Of a DNA stretch of 64,000 nt, positions 46,729 through 57,900 are shown piece by piece; within the stretch, counting starts at the first letter, position 1, and each line of letters starts with the position of its first letter. Origin of the DNA: Takakia lepidozioides (Eukaryota > Streptophyta > Takakiopsida > Takakiales > Takakiaceae); contig CM060734.1 of NCBI GenBank assembly GCA_030704615.1, positions 41,928,042 to 41,992,041 of the forward strand, written 5' to 3'. Below the pieces are notes generated by a model that did not search any database, had not been told where the DNA came from, and was given only the letters and a program-made list of their open reading frames with translations. Position numbers and translations under genes: made by a program.

Positions 46729-48099
46729 TGTGAGTTTCAGGACTAGGGAAGTTTTCACCATGTGTAACTCACTCACCATTTGTGGACATCATTACAGTTC
46801 TCGTAGAGATCTACATGATCCTGTTACTCACTACCACAAAAGTATTGCTAGTGACAGTTGCCAACTAGGTCTCAAAACGATGTAGCAATGCCCATTGTCT
46901 TGCTTGCATCCTCGTCAACTCCCTGGTCAACACCACCTCTACCAGGGAAGATTACAACATTACCGCACACTACAATCCTGATTAGCTATGTCCTAGTCGA
47001 CACTCCCGCGAGCAATACAGATGGTGGAGCGAAAAATCCAGTATAGAATATCCCACCCCTCTCCAGGTGCTCCCTCAGGAATTCCCTCAGGAATTCGGAT
47101 TTCAGAAGAAGCAGGCTATGTGTACAATGGCACTGTTCGTAGGTGCCTGAACAGAGAGAGAGAGAGAGAGAAGGGGGGTAAGTAAGAGCTAGTACATGAT
47201 GACGCTACTTTATAGTTTATAGCTGGACTTAGTAGGAGAAATTAGAAGCGCACACCCACCTTTCAGACTTCAAATCTATTGAAATCTCTTACACCTTTTT
47301 CTGCTCTCTACCGTCACCCTCAAAGTAGTTGTACTCTATCTGTTGTCTTCCATGTCTTTTAACTCCTGTAAGCCGCCTGCGGCCGTAATGCTCCTCCTCA
47401 TTTCCTTTCTTTGAGCTGCGGACGTTATAGAGTACCGTTTCATTTCATTTCATTTCTTATATCTCATCGCATTCAACTTAGAGCTACCGCGAACACAGTC
47501 ACAAGAAACAAACTTACGGGATAAGTCGCAGCTGTAATGCCTCAAGTCAACTGAGCTCCAATCTTCACACCACTCCTTGAATACTCTCCTTCCTCACACT
47601 ACCAGCGAGCAAGAGCGCTCTCCATCGGTGGGAACTGATATCTGGCAGCTGGGTCCCGCTGCCAGCTTCTTTATTGGCGATCCGATTCAATGAACGGCAA
47701 CGTCTGATGTCTGATCACGAATGCCCGCATCTCCGTCGTTGACCTCGTAGGAAAGGCGCAATGAAGCTTCGTCAGCCCTGTGAACTCGTGCCTATTTCCG
47801 TGGTACCAGATCCTATTTCCACCACATAGACACTCAAATCAAGGAATGCCTTCCCCCATATAGAGAAGGAGGTAAGGAGAGAAAAGAGGGAAAGGGAGAC
47901 TAGAAGGTACTCAACACATGGCTACAAATCCAAGTGGGTCTTTATCTATCCACACACTCGGAGCCTCATGTAAAATTTCAAATACTGAGAACCACCGGTT
48001 ATGAAAATGTTTTCAAACTGGTCTCGCCGGGTTTTTTTTTCTTTTTTTCTTACCACCCAGCACTGACCATTGTCCATTTGTGGAATACCAACATCTACT
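46727..48099. other. Upstream of OPR; no gene, possible LINE tail
   Basis: No coding sequence recognised. At 47380-47460 GCGGACGTTATAGAGTACCG followed by repeated TTTCA resembles the 3' end of a non-LTR element ending in a short tandem tail; compare GGACGTTAAAG followed by TTTATC repeats at about 53110-53145. Confidence 0.35.
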
Positions 48100-48146
48100 A
48101 TCATCTACAACCCCCGACAAATCAAGCACTAGTGGTTGTAGATGAT
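48100..48146. repeat. Perfect 13-bp-stem hairpin
   Basis: ATCATCTACAACC and GGTTGTAGATGAT enclose CCCGACAAATCAAGCACTAGT. The word CGACAAATC (or its complement) recurs at 48148, 48285 and 48333, hinting at a small decayed inverted-repeat element. Confidence 0.5.
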
Positions 48147-48381
48147 TTGTCGAGGGTTGATTTTGTGGGCAAACGGTATGCATAGGGGTACCAAATGCCC
48201 ATGTCTTAATCCCCACTTGTTCAGCAAATACTTTAAAATAGATTTTTAGATCCTTTAAAATTATACTTAGATGCTTTCACCTTTGATTTGTCGAGCATTT
48301 GGTACACGAAGGAATGCCGTATGACCACGTCCCTCGACAAATCAACCTACTTGTTCACACCACTTATTTACAACATAGGCG

Positions 48382-48545
48382 TCAACAACGTAGGTGGCGC
48401 CAACAAGGTTCGTGGCGCCACTAAGGGAGCCGACTTCAACAAGGCTCGTGGTGCCAACAAGGCTCGTGGTGCCACTAAGGCACGCGGCGCCAACAAGGCT
48501 GTTGGCGATAACAAACTTAATGGTGCCAACAACGTTGGTGGTACA
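48382..48545. repeat. 18-bp tandem repeat array
   Basis: About nine units of the form GGCGCCAACAAGGCTCGT, which read in one frame as a GANKAR/GATKAR hexapeptide repeat. The ORF spans little besides the repeats, so it is treated as a minisatellite and not a gene. Confidence 0.7.
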
Positions 48546-48578
48546 ACTTAGTTCAAATTGGCACAACCTAATTTTTGA

Positions 48579-49170
48579 TTAATAAGTATATATATGTGCC
48601 CAAATCCCAGCATGGTAATCTGTTGGCAAGGCCTTTTGGTACCCTTGAATTGCTGTGAGAGGCAACAACTCAGGATACTGGTGTGTGAGCAAAGCAATGT
48701 GGCGCATAGAAATACGCCGAGTAATCTCATCATTCTCTCCACATAAGTACTTTCGTACTTTAATATTTGCTTGCAACACTCCTGCAAGCCTAATGCTCAT
48801 GCCTCCAAACATGTCTAGCAAACAAATCCCTGAAGAAGGTGGTTGCTAGGTAATGGGCACTGTGTCCAAAAGAGCTAACTGAGGACGTCTGGGTGATGTC
48901 ACTGAACTCCCCTCAGCCACCGATGGAAATGCCTCTTGCCTTGCTTGTTGTACACACTGGCTTGCCAACTGCTACAAATCCCCAATTGTACCCCACAGTG
49001 AGCTATGAACAGGTACATGAGGGAGCAACTCAACCTTGTATGCCAATTGCATCTCCTCATTAGGTGGTGGGCTATCTTTTGCATGGCTATTGTCCTTCAA
49101 TAACTCACCACCCCAAGTTACCACCCCTCAGAATGCAGTCAATATGGACCTCATGTTCCTATGATCCACC
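48579..49170 (-). pseudogene. Second copy of the retroelement methyltransferase (fragment) and spacer
   Basis: GICLLDMFGGMSIRLAGVLQ (motif I, ~48840-48780) and ITRRISMRHIALLTHQYPEL line up with the element at 28.9-29.1 kb. The preceding ~300 bases match its protease-methyltransferase spacer (PPPNEEMQLAYKV against PPPGEQDDMYGMAK; SLWGT against PLWGT; VQQA.QEAF against VQQAWVEAF). The fragment stops at ~48600, before motif IV. Confidence 0.8.
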
Positions 49171-49322
49171 GCTATATTCCCAATAAACCGCATTGGGAGC
49201 AGTGCACGTCGATCATCCCCTGACTACCATTCCGGCATGTAGGATCCACCGCTACATTATCAATAAACCGCATTGGGAACAGTGCACGTCGATCATCCCC
49301 TGACTGCCACTCCGGCCTGTAG
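49163..49322. repeat. 80-bp tandem duplication
   Basis: Two adjacent ~80-base units beginning GATCCACCGCTA, at 49163 and 49243, differ at a handful of positions. They lie at the downstream end of the decayed protease copy and are specific to this copy. Confidence 0.85.
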
Positions 49323-49663
49323 GATGTCGTTTCCTTCCAAAAATCTAGAATAAATCTCATGGGATACAACACCGCCCCACCAACAAGTACATCGTATGAC
49401 ATCGCGTCAGTAACAATGGCTTTGGCTCTAATGACTGAGCCGTCCGTAGGATGATCCGGCTGCAATCGAATGAAGAGCTCATGACGTGTGATCCCTCGCG
49501 CCTTCTCTGAACCACCAAAAGATGTTTGAATTTGAAAAGGGCAAGGCTCCAAATCCGCCTCCGTAAGGCCCAAGCCTGCGACTGCTGCTCTCCCCAACAT
49601 CAATGGTTGTGCTCCCGAATCCAACAAGACTCGCAGTGGCCTATACCTTTTCGGCTTGGCCAC
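49172..49663 (-). pseudogene. Second copy of the retroelement protease
   Basis: A 163-codon frame with RYRPLRVLLDSGAQPLMLGR, GLTEADLEPCPFQIQTSFGG and RLQPDHPTDGSVIRAKAIVT, nearly colinear with 28190-28560. The catalytic DSG is intact. The frame ends inside an 80-bp tandem duplication. Confidence 0.85.
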
Positions 49664-50518
49664 TCAACTGAAACACTCCATCCTGATTGTCCACCAATTA
49701 GGGATCGTTCTTCCAAATACCTCCAACTCGTTGGAATCTTCGAAATGAGCAATGGAAGGCATGACATGATCTTTCACAGATAAATTCAAAGTAATAAGAG
49801 TTTTGGCTCTAAGTCTATGGAGATTGTCGACTTGTTCAAAATTCAAAGGATCGATAACTCTAATGGGGTTGAGATGATCGACTATGTCCCAAACATTATC
49901 TCTCGTGAGGATTTTTTTGATCCTAAATTTCCATGCTGAATATGAGTTGTCACCGTATATGAGCTGTGCTCACCGTTCAATACATGCAAACATAAAGAGA
50001 ATCTTGATTGTGCAGAGCTTAGCTCACACTCTACAATACTATATGCCCATTGAGATTCCTCAGATCTACTACCATAAAGACACAGTTGAACAACACAGAA
50101 GGTGATCACCGCAACTGTTCCATCTTAGATTAATGAGCTGGGTAAAGACACACTTAAACAACGCAAAAGGTGATCAGCGCAACTAATCCCATCTTAGATT
50201 AGCGAGTAGGGTGACATGCAGTTTGGCTGGAAGCCACCAACTACTAGTAATCATGACACTTCAGTTGAACTCCAGACCTGCCTAAACTGAATGGTCTATA
50301 CCTACAAAACTAACTCTTTGTACATGAAGTTAGGTGTATATATCCAACATGGATGCTGCAAAAGAGTGATTTAAGGTTGAAATCAGTTGTGTCTGATGTA
50401 GGCACCAACAGCACTAGATCAGTGTCTTTGTATGTGTGGGAGTACATGGTCTGACAAAGAGTGCTAAGTGAGGGCAAGGAAATTGTGACTTGACCACCAC
50501 ATGAAGTGTATAATACAA
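49664..50518. other. No gene recognised
   Basis: Upstream side of the decayed retroelement copy and the 3' flank of the LEA2 gene. No LTR or gag sequence could be identified. Confidence 0.4.
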
Positions 50519-52406
50519 TCACTGCAGCTTCTCAAATCCCTGAGTCTCAGGGAGCGGTGCCAGCTCCATCTGTACTTTATTATCTTGTTCTTGAACTTCC
50601 AGGTATATTGGATCCACCTTGATATCACTGTTTACATGTACCTACAAGCCACATTTACAATGCAACTGCAAGGTTAGAAATTGGAACAATAGCAAGGTGA
50701 TTATGCAGCATAGCTACCAGTCCCCTCCTTCAAGATCTACTTGGACAATATTGACATTTTAAGTGGGCTGGCTCTGAAGTCCCTGAAATCAAACACTTCA
50801 TTCCAGCAAGAATTTTGACATTGCTGTTATCACCTGAGGTTGTATGTGTAAAGGGAGCCCTTACTAGTATCAGCTCATGAGCCTGAATGGAAGGTTCAAC
50901 TTCACTGTTGGAAAGAACTGGCCGGCCCCATAGGAAGTGTTTCAGACCATTAATGATGCATACAAACACTGAATTCCTCTGACTCGAGCTGCATGAGATC
51001 TTGAGGATGTCACATGTAAGTTTCCACGTTTTAACCTACCATGAAAACTACCTGGACAGTTCACAGTTAATACTCTCATAATTTCTTGGGTACTCCCACC
51101 TGCGTGACAGGACCATTTCAGGCCTTTAGCCCCCCTTTTTAATGGGTATCTCAACTGGCCCTTGGCCTGATTCCAATAGCTCTGGGCTTCTGAGGATGTC
51201 ATAAAGTGCCTTCTTCTAATTTTCTTTCATTATCAGAGAGTTTATTTGGAACAGATCTCACAGTCCTTTTGCGTGTTGCATGATTTTGACAAACTACAGG
51301 GCCAGGGATTTAAAGGTTACTGATGGCAATACTCTGTGGTGGAGTATGGACTGGAAAATTCCATAGTAGATTGCTCATCAAAAATCTCTGTCAATACTCC
51401 TGCGGATATCTCGCTGAAACCCTGGCCGATTGCTTCCGAATCAGTTGCTTACTTATACACTTTCTGTATGGCTTCCGAGAGTATCTTGGTGTGAGGACTC
51501 TCAAGGTAAGCTGAAAGTTCTCCAGCAGCCAATTATTTTCTCTGGACCCAGTACTGCCGATTCCTTCCATGACTGCAGTCAATTAAGTAACTAAGGCACA
51601 AATTGCATGGACAGAAGCATACCTTAAAATGGTGCTTGAATCTCCAGACTACAGCATAGCCAGAAATGGTGACAACCGAGTGCATTGTCATTTCTCGACG
51701 AGTGACGTCAGAGAGGAGGTCCGTCAGGTGGTTGGTCATTTTGAGTCCATCTAGTTTAGCGGGCACTTCCAGCACTTGCTGGCTTCGAGCTGCTTGGCTT
51801 CCTGCCTCTACCTGTACTTGCATCAGTCAGCAGTCAGACAGGCACCCCTCATTTGTCACACTGCAACCCAACTGGAGGTTGAGGCATGGGCATTGATTGA
51901 AAACAAGGTGCTCAACAGTCACAAGATCTCACCGTGGCTTGCCCAAGAAGGGTTCCTCGGTAGTAGATGTCCATGACGGTGCTGGTGTACTGGATGGGCG
52001 CCACATTGGGATTGGTCACTTTAATGTTCAACGTCAAGGACACATCCACCACAGCAATCGGCACCAGTGACTCTGTACTCCACCGCAGATTGAACCCACT
52101 GAGCTTGATGGACTCGACCTCGAAGATGGGGTCCCGCGGTCTTATTGAGTATAGCGCAGCACCCACACTCCCCAATCCTACCACTGCCGCTACACCCACA
52201 AGCGCCATTTTACCCTTCCTCCTTCTCCTCCAATTCTCTGCGGCTTCACCTCCCTTCTCCCTCTCCGAATCTACGTCACTAGGTTTCCTGTTTGCTCCAC
52301 AAATCTTTTCCTCCTCCATATTCAGTCTTTCTTTCACTCTGCTGCTCAACAAACATTTGTCGCAGTACATGCTTCTTGATGACACGCGGCACTGTCTGCA
52401 CTCCAT
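50519..52406 (-). CDS. LEA2/NHL-like membrane-anchored protein, 3 exons
   Basis: Exons 52406-51933, 51811-51623 and 50641-50519, all GT-AG and in phase, give about 261 aa. The N-terminus has a small CxxC...CxxC cluster (CRQC, CDKC), then a charged stretch, then one transmembrane helix (MALVGVAAVVGLGSVGAALY). The LEA2 beta-sandwich follows: FEVESIKLSGFNLRW, VDVSLTLNIKVTNPNVAPIQY, MDIYYRGTLLGQAT, VEAGSQAARSQ, then VHVNSDIKVDP in exon 3. The NPN motif and the Y..T.L..A block are typical of the LEA14/NDR1-HIN1-like family, linked to stress and defence. The CxxC N-terminus is not usual for that family. A substrate or partner cannot be inferred. Confidence 0.82.
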
Positions 52407-53864
52407 CAAGGATACTCAGCACGTGTCGCCATCCAAGTGCGACAGCTGGGGTGAGGCAGTTTGTTCTTTGTTCCTAAGTATACCAGTGAAGTCCTTTCTT
52501 ATTACGATGAGCACCTTAGCCTCTACAAGCTCTCAAGGGTAGGTAGGTAGTGTGCATCTTTGGAGAAATACCATTTTTGATGCTCCTTACAATTGCAAAC
52601 TCTTGTAGACAGAATTTTTTTAGCTTTCTTTCACATATATATGACTACTTGTGGTGTTTTGACACAAGGTTCGCGGCTTGCCAATTCTGGTGGACTTGCT
52701 TTCAGCTTAGTCTCTACAATCTCAGCTCATCCCATCTTCCAACTTGAAGGTTATGTTTTCTTGGGTCTTTAATCTAATTGGGCAGGGTCCCTTCACCCCT
52801 TCAATGTGAGATGAAAGAGGAAAGAAAGAAAAACATCAGATTAATTATGCTTAAGTTTTTCTCTGATCTGATGACTGAGGAGTGCAAAGCGTGGGTTTCC
52901 TTGCAATCAGTTTTTTCCAGGTGCAGCGAAAGGAGATGGAGGCAACTGCTTGCTGACTCCGACCTCACCTGGGCTAAGGACATTGATCGCCTCTGCACCC
53001 GCCTCTCATACTAGAGTCATTGGAACGATGTCCTCCCCAATCAATGGGAAGTCCCCGGGTGATGTGTAGGACCCGGAGCGCACTTAGATTTTGCTGCTCT
53101 CTATGTTCACTGGACGTTAAAGAAACTTTATCTTTATCTTTATCTTTATGTTCTTCCTTTACTCCCCTGGCTGGCCCGTGGGCCTTTTTTTCATCTTTCA
53201 CAGCTCTTCTTCTCCCCCCTCTTTAGTTTTTTCGGTCACTGCGTGTTCCCCATGCGTTAAAGCTTTTACGGCCCCATGGAGGTTATTTTTTTCCTCCTTA
53301 TCTTTCCTTCAAAAATATTTGGAGAATAAAAGAAAATAAAAGAAAATAAAGAAAAACCGACCCCTCTGATAACAACCGATGAATGAAGTGTGCCATCCAT
53401 CTACTGGCAACGAATAATCCGGAGTTTGGATGAGGATTATGATATGCTTATCTAGTTTGTATTTAGGACGTACCGCTTATCAAGCATCGTATTTACATCG
53501 CTAACCTCCAGAATCCAGCTGTCCATTTATAACTCGACACATGGCCCGACTTTACGCTCCTACGCGCCGGTTCCTGTTCCGCCACGTGGCAAGAATGGAA
53601 TGTTTGGCTTTCTCGAAAATATGTAGGTTTTTTCTGCAAGAACCGTGTTTTTAATTACTTGTTTGGAAGTTGGGCGCACTTTATGCATTTGGCCGGTTTT
53701 TGGTCCAAGTTTGTAAAAGCGCACTCCTCATATTGTGGGAAATTTATTTTCAAATATCTGATTATTCAGAAAAGCCGGCTGATATTTATAACGTTGGTGA
53801 CTCTCCTAACCGGTGGTCTCCTCGTGACCGGGATGAAGTGTTGGAAGGCACCGCAACACCTCAG
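52407..53864. other. LEA2 upstream region and possible non-LTR element tail
   Basis: 52830-53150 contains a short ORF (KFFSDLMTEECKAWVSLQSV...) followed by CTGGACGTTAAAG and four TTTATC repeats. This arrangement resembles the 3' end of a non-LTR retrotransposon. No RT motif is present, so the call is weak. The rest is non-coding. Confidence 0.35.
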
Positions 53865-54341
53865 TATATACCAGTGTTGGACTGGTATCAAGTCTGGTCC
53901 TGGTACCAGGCGTATCACAAAGTTTTCATACCAGTCTGGTCTATATGATGGTGGATGTATATTTTTCCAGATACTGGTATGAGTATGAGTATCATGACCA
54001 CAATACCAGCTGGTATGAGATATCAACTCTGGTATCATCCTTTATGTGTATTATATTTATTTTCACTTGATACTTGCTATTTGATAAACTTGTAATTCAA
54101 GATGGCTTTAGAAGTAAATATACATAAATACAAATATGTACACATAAATTAATATGGTACACATACCAGAGTAAATGAGGTAGACCGCGGGGGAGTACTG
54201 GTATTGTGGCTGGTATGAAAAAACTGATACCAGCCTGGTCTGGTATATGACCAAGTATTCTCCCAAACGATACCAGACTGGTCTAGTATCCAATACCAGT
54301 GCATACACCAGTACTTTATACCAGTCCAACACTGGTATATA
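53865..54341. mobile_element. MITE-like element with TATATACCAGTG termini
   Basis: The 477-bp element begins TATATACCAGTGTTGGACTG and ends with the reverse complement. The match extends ~28 bases with one difference, and GATACCAG/CTGGTAT words are scattered inside in both directions. The outer TATA may include a TA or TATA target duplication. A decayed relative is visible near 2472. Confidence 0.7.
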
Positions 54342-54992
54342 CACTCTCACCCTCAACTTCCAACCTTCATGGCATCTTTTTTAAACGAAGAAAGGAATTG
54401 TTCTTGGAATTTCTTTGTAAGAGTTAATTATCGTGTGTATAGTACACAGCTCACAAGGCAAGTTTAGGTAGAGTAAAGGTAAGGGTGGATGTTGGACGGC
54501 TTCTACTTTCATCCATATGTGCCATTTCACATCCACATACGGCGGAAAATGGATGCCTATAACGAGATTTATAGTCCAGGACGCCGATATTCATCCATCG
54601 TGTACCGGAAGTTGCCTGTAAATATTCGACGAAACTGCGGAGGCAAAGTGACGACCTGGTCGGTCACTTGCTTTGCCGGTGCACGCTACGGACCGGGCTT
54701 CCATCCAACGGCGCGAAGCTTCCTCGGGGATAAGCACGTGTGATCGGCGGCTAAGGGGTAAGGAGCTGGCCACGTAGTAGGGGTAGCGCGGAGCATTATC
54801 TGGGCAGCACAGTGCGCTCTGTCTTGTGGCCGTGCTTGGGGTGTTGCAGCGTCCACGGACTCGGCTCTCTGCTTTAGGGTATCTTGCGAGCTGCAGGCGT
54901 GGCCCAGTGTTGTGTGAAGCATTCGGAGTAGCCACACGGATTGCCATCGCAGGGACTGTGGATGCGCATCTGAAGCCGGCAGCTAGCGAAAC

Positions 54993-57900
54993 ATGGCGGG
55001 GGCTTTGGCTCGCTCTCCCGCTCTACCGGCTGCTGTTGAATCGCAGCATCGCCAGCTTCATGGCTGCAGACAATCTACAAGGGTTGTATCAGCTAGAGTG
55101 AGATTGGCAGGCGGAACGGGTAGACAGGTTAGGTCGTTCTCCAATGCGTTGCCATCTGGAAGAGGTTTCCAGTCCTTCTCAGGTATCCGCCGTGCATCGT
55201 CGATTGATGCGCTGACTGTCAGACAAGGAAAGGATTTTCACTCTGCAGTTGCTGCTGCAGTTTGTATAAATTCTTCAGGATGGCGGGCGAAGCGTGGGGT
55301 TGCCACTGCCATGTTTGAGCGGTTTACAGAGAAGGCGATTAAGGTCATCATGTTGGCTCAGGAGGAAGCCAGGCGTTTGGGCCACAATTTTGTTGGCACG
55401 GAACAGATTCTCTTGGGCCTCATTGGAGAGGGCACTGGGATTGCAGCCAAGGTTTTGAAGTCCATGGGCGTGAACTTGAAGGAAGCGCGCGTGGAGGTAG
55501 AGAAGATTATTGGCCGGGGTAGCGGATTTGTGGCGGTGGAGATTCCCTTCACCCCTCGCGCCAAGCGTGTCTTGGAGCTCTCGTTGGAGGAAGCCCGGCA
55601 GCTTGGTAGGTTCCTGTCAATCTCTTTGTTGGGTTTTCAGAGATTCCCAGGAGCTGGCTGAAGAGCATGACGGTCGTACACGGTTGTATGTCAGGATAAT
55701 ATTCTTCTTCTTTTGGTTATATGAGAGTTCCTTCTGTGGATCAGGAACTCATTTGTATCAGAGTGCTCAGGAATCTAGTACTTGGGGGTAGACATTTCCA
55801 TGGCCCGAGGCCATGGAGGTGTGGTTAAGAATTTACCCAGCTTGTGGGGCCTCACCTTGGCACAACCACTCCCAATTGAAGGAAGCATGGGAAAATGTGA
55901 CTTCCATATGCATTCCTAAGGGGATTGGAGGGCCTGTCATGCTATGTAGGATTGGAAGATCTAGTGAGGTATTCAATAGCCCAAAAAAGTCTGTCTAGTG
56001 AGAATTGGAAGAATTTGTTGAGCATCAAGCAGCCAGAGTCAGAGCAATCTTTGTGACCTTTACAAAGTTCCCCCTCGCTATTAAGTTTGGAGAGTCTGGA
56101 ATGCACAAGGGTATGCCGGTACTGAAGCTGATAAGAAAGTATCTGGCATAGTGATGAAGATCAGTAGAAGTGCACAGCCTTGTAGATAAATGCCATTTTT
56201 CTCATACTGTTGTTTAAATGATCATGTGTCCATTCAAGCTGACATTGTTTGACTGAGGAGAAGGTCTGGTGCATTGTTTGCAGGGCATAACTACATAGGA
56301 ACAGAGCATTTGCTCCTTGGGTTGTTGCGAGAGGGAGAGGGTGTTGCTGCTCGTGTCCTTGAAAATCTTGGAGCAGACCCCAGCAACATTCGCACACAGG
56401 CATGTGCTTATTAGTGATGCTAGGCAGTGATGGCATATCTTTTGAGGTGCATCTCTTAATTTAAATTTAGATCACTGGATAGTTTGAGAAATTGTTTTGC
56501 TCTTTGAAATCAAAAGCTAGATGTGTACCTTGTATATCTATTGGACACTGGTTCTCAAGCCCAATTTGGTTAGAATTTACTGGTTGAATTGGTCTTGTAT
56601 GTGTAATTAGTAAGATTTATGGGTGTTTGGAACCGGAAATGGGGAAAGATTTCAGGCGTTGTTTGACACTTGTTTCCTGACTGAGGATTATTGCTTTGGG
56701 ATTGACAGGTTATTCGCATGGTAGGAGAGAGTACCGAGTCAGTGGGTGCCGGAGTGGGTGGTGGCAGCAGCAGTAATAAGATGCCTACATTGGAGGAGTA
56801 CGGCACCAATTTGACCAAGCTTGCAGAAGATGTGAGTTTATCTGTGAAATTCACTACACATGAGTTGTCAAGATAGCAATTATATCTGAATATACAGGTG
56901 ATTTTGTGAGGGTGAAGGACATTGTGATTGTGTGGTCTGAGGGAAAATAACCACCCCTGAGGAGCTACGACATTGCAGCCTTTTCTGGACAGTTCTTGTG
57001 GGAGTGGCTTCACACAAGATTGGTGAACAAGTCATTGGGTCATGTGACGGTCGCAGCAGGTCTCTGGAGGACTGCTTGGAATCCTTAGTTTGGCTGTGTA
57101 CTATCACCCAATTCAATACTTAGGCAGGGCGGTTCAATGTTTCTGATTTGAGCTTTGAAGTTCTGTGACTCAACCCTTGGTGTGTTGGACATGGTGAGAG
57201 GTGTATGAGTATGTTTGATCTTCCTCTGTGATGGTTCAGGGTAAGCTGGATCCAGTTGTGGGTAGGCAACCGCAAATTGAACGTGTGACTCAGATACTGG
57301 GTCGACGTACCAAGAACAATCCTTGTCTCATTGGAGAGCCTGGTGTCGGAAAGACAGCCATTGCAGAGGGGCTTGCGCAACGTATCGCTACAGGAGATGT
57401 GCCTGAGACTATTGAGGGGAAGAAGGTCAGTGGTTGAAGGTTTCATGCGACTACATGTTTCACCTCTTTTGCTTTTGCTTGAGTTGTGATTTCTTCTGGA
57501 GTAATCAAACTAAAATTTGCTGGTGATAAGCAGCAACTTTTACCATGTCTGTTTAAATGTGTAGGATGGAGTTGTGAAATAGCCGCACATCTTGGATACA
57601 GTCCCCTGACAAAAGCTGCATTTCATCAAATTTCACCAGTGCTGACATTTCTTATCTTACACATGTGTTACTCTCTCACAAATTTGGATTTAATGTTGAA
57701 CTGGCAGGTTATTACATTAGACATGGGTTTGTTGGTTGCTGGAACAAAGTACCGAGGAGAGTTTGAAGAGAGGTTAAAGAAGCTGATGGAGGAGATCAAG
57801 CAGGCAGATGACATCATCCTGGTCATTGATGAGGTTCACACGCTTATTGGAGCCGGTGCTGCAGAGGGCGCCATTGATGCTGCCAATATTCTGAAGCCTG

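Noticed and set aside
46532-46885. 117-codon ORF across the GA microsatellite
   Set aside because: Most of it is an ERERER run translated from (GA)n; the flanks match nothing and lie upstream of OPR.
48288-48551. 87-codon ORF rich in GANKAR repeats
   Set aside because: It is almost wholly the translation of an 18-bp minisatellite, with no unique domain.
54826-55101. 91-codon ORF overlapping the ClpC start
   Set aside because: Different frame from ClpC; it covers the 5' UTR and the transit peptide region and has no family features.
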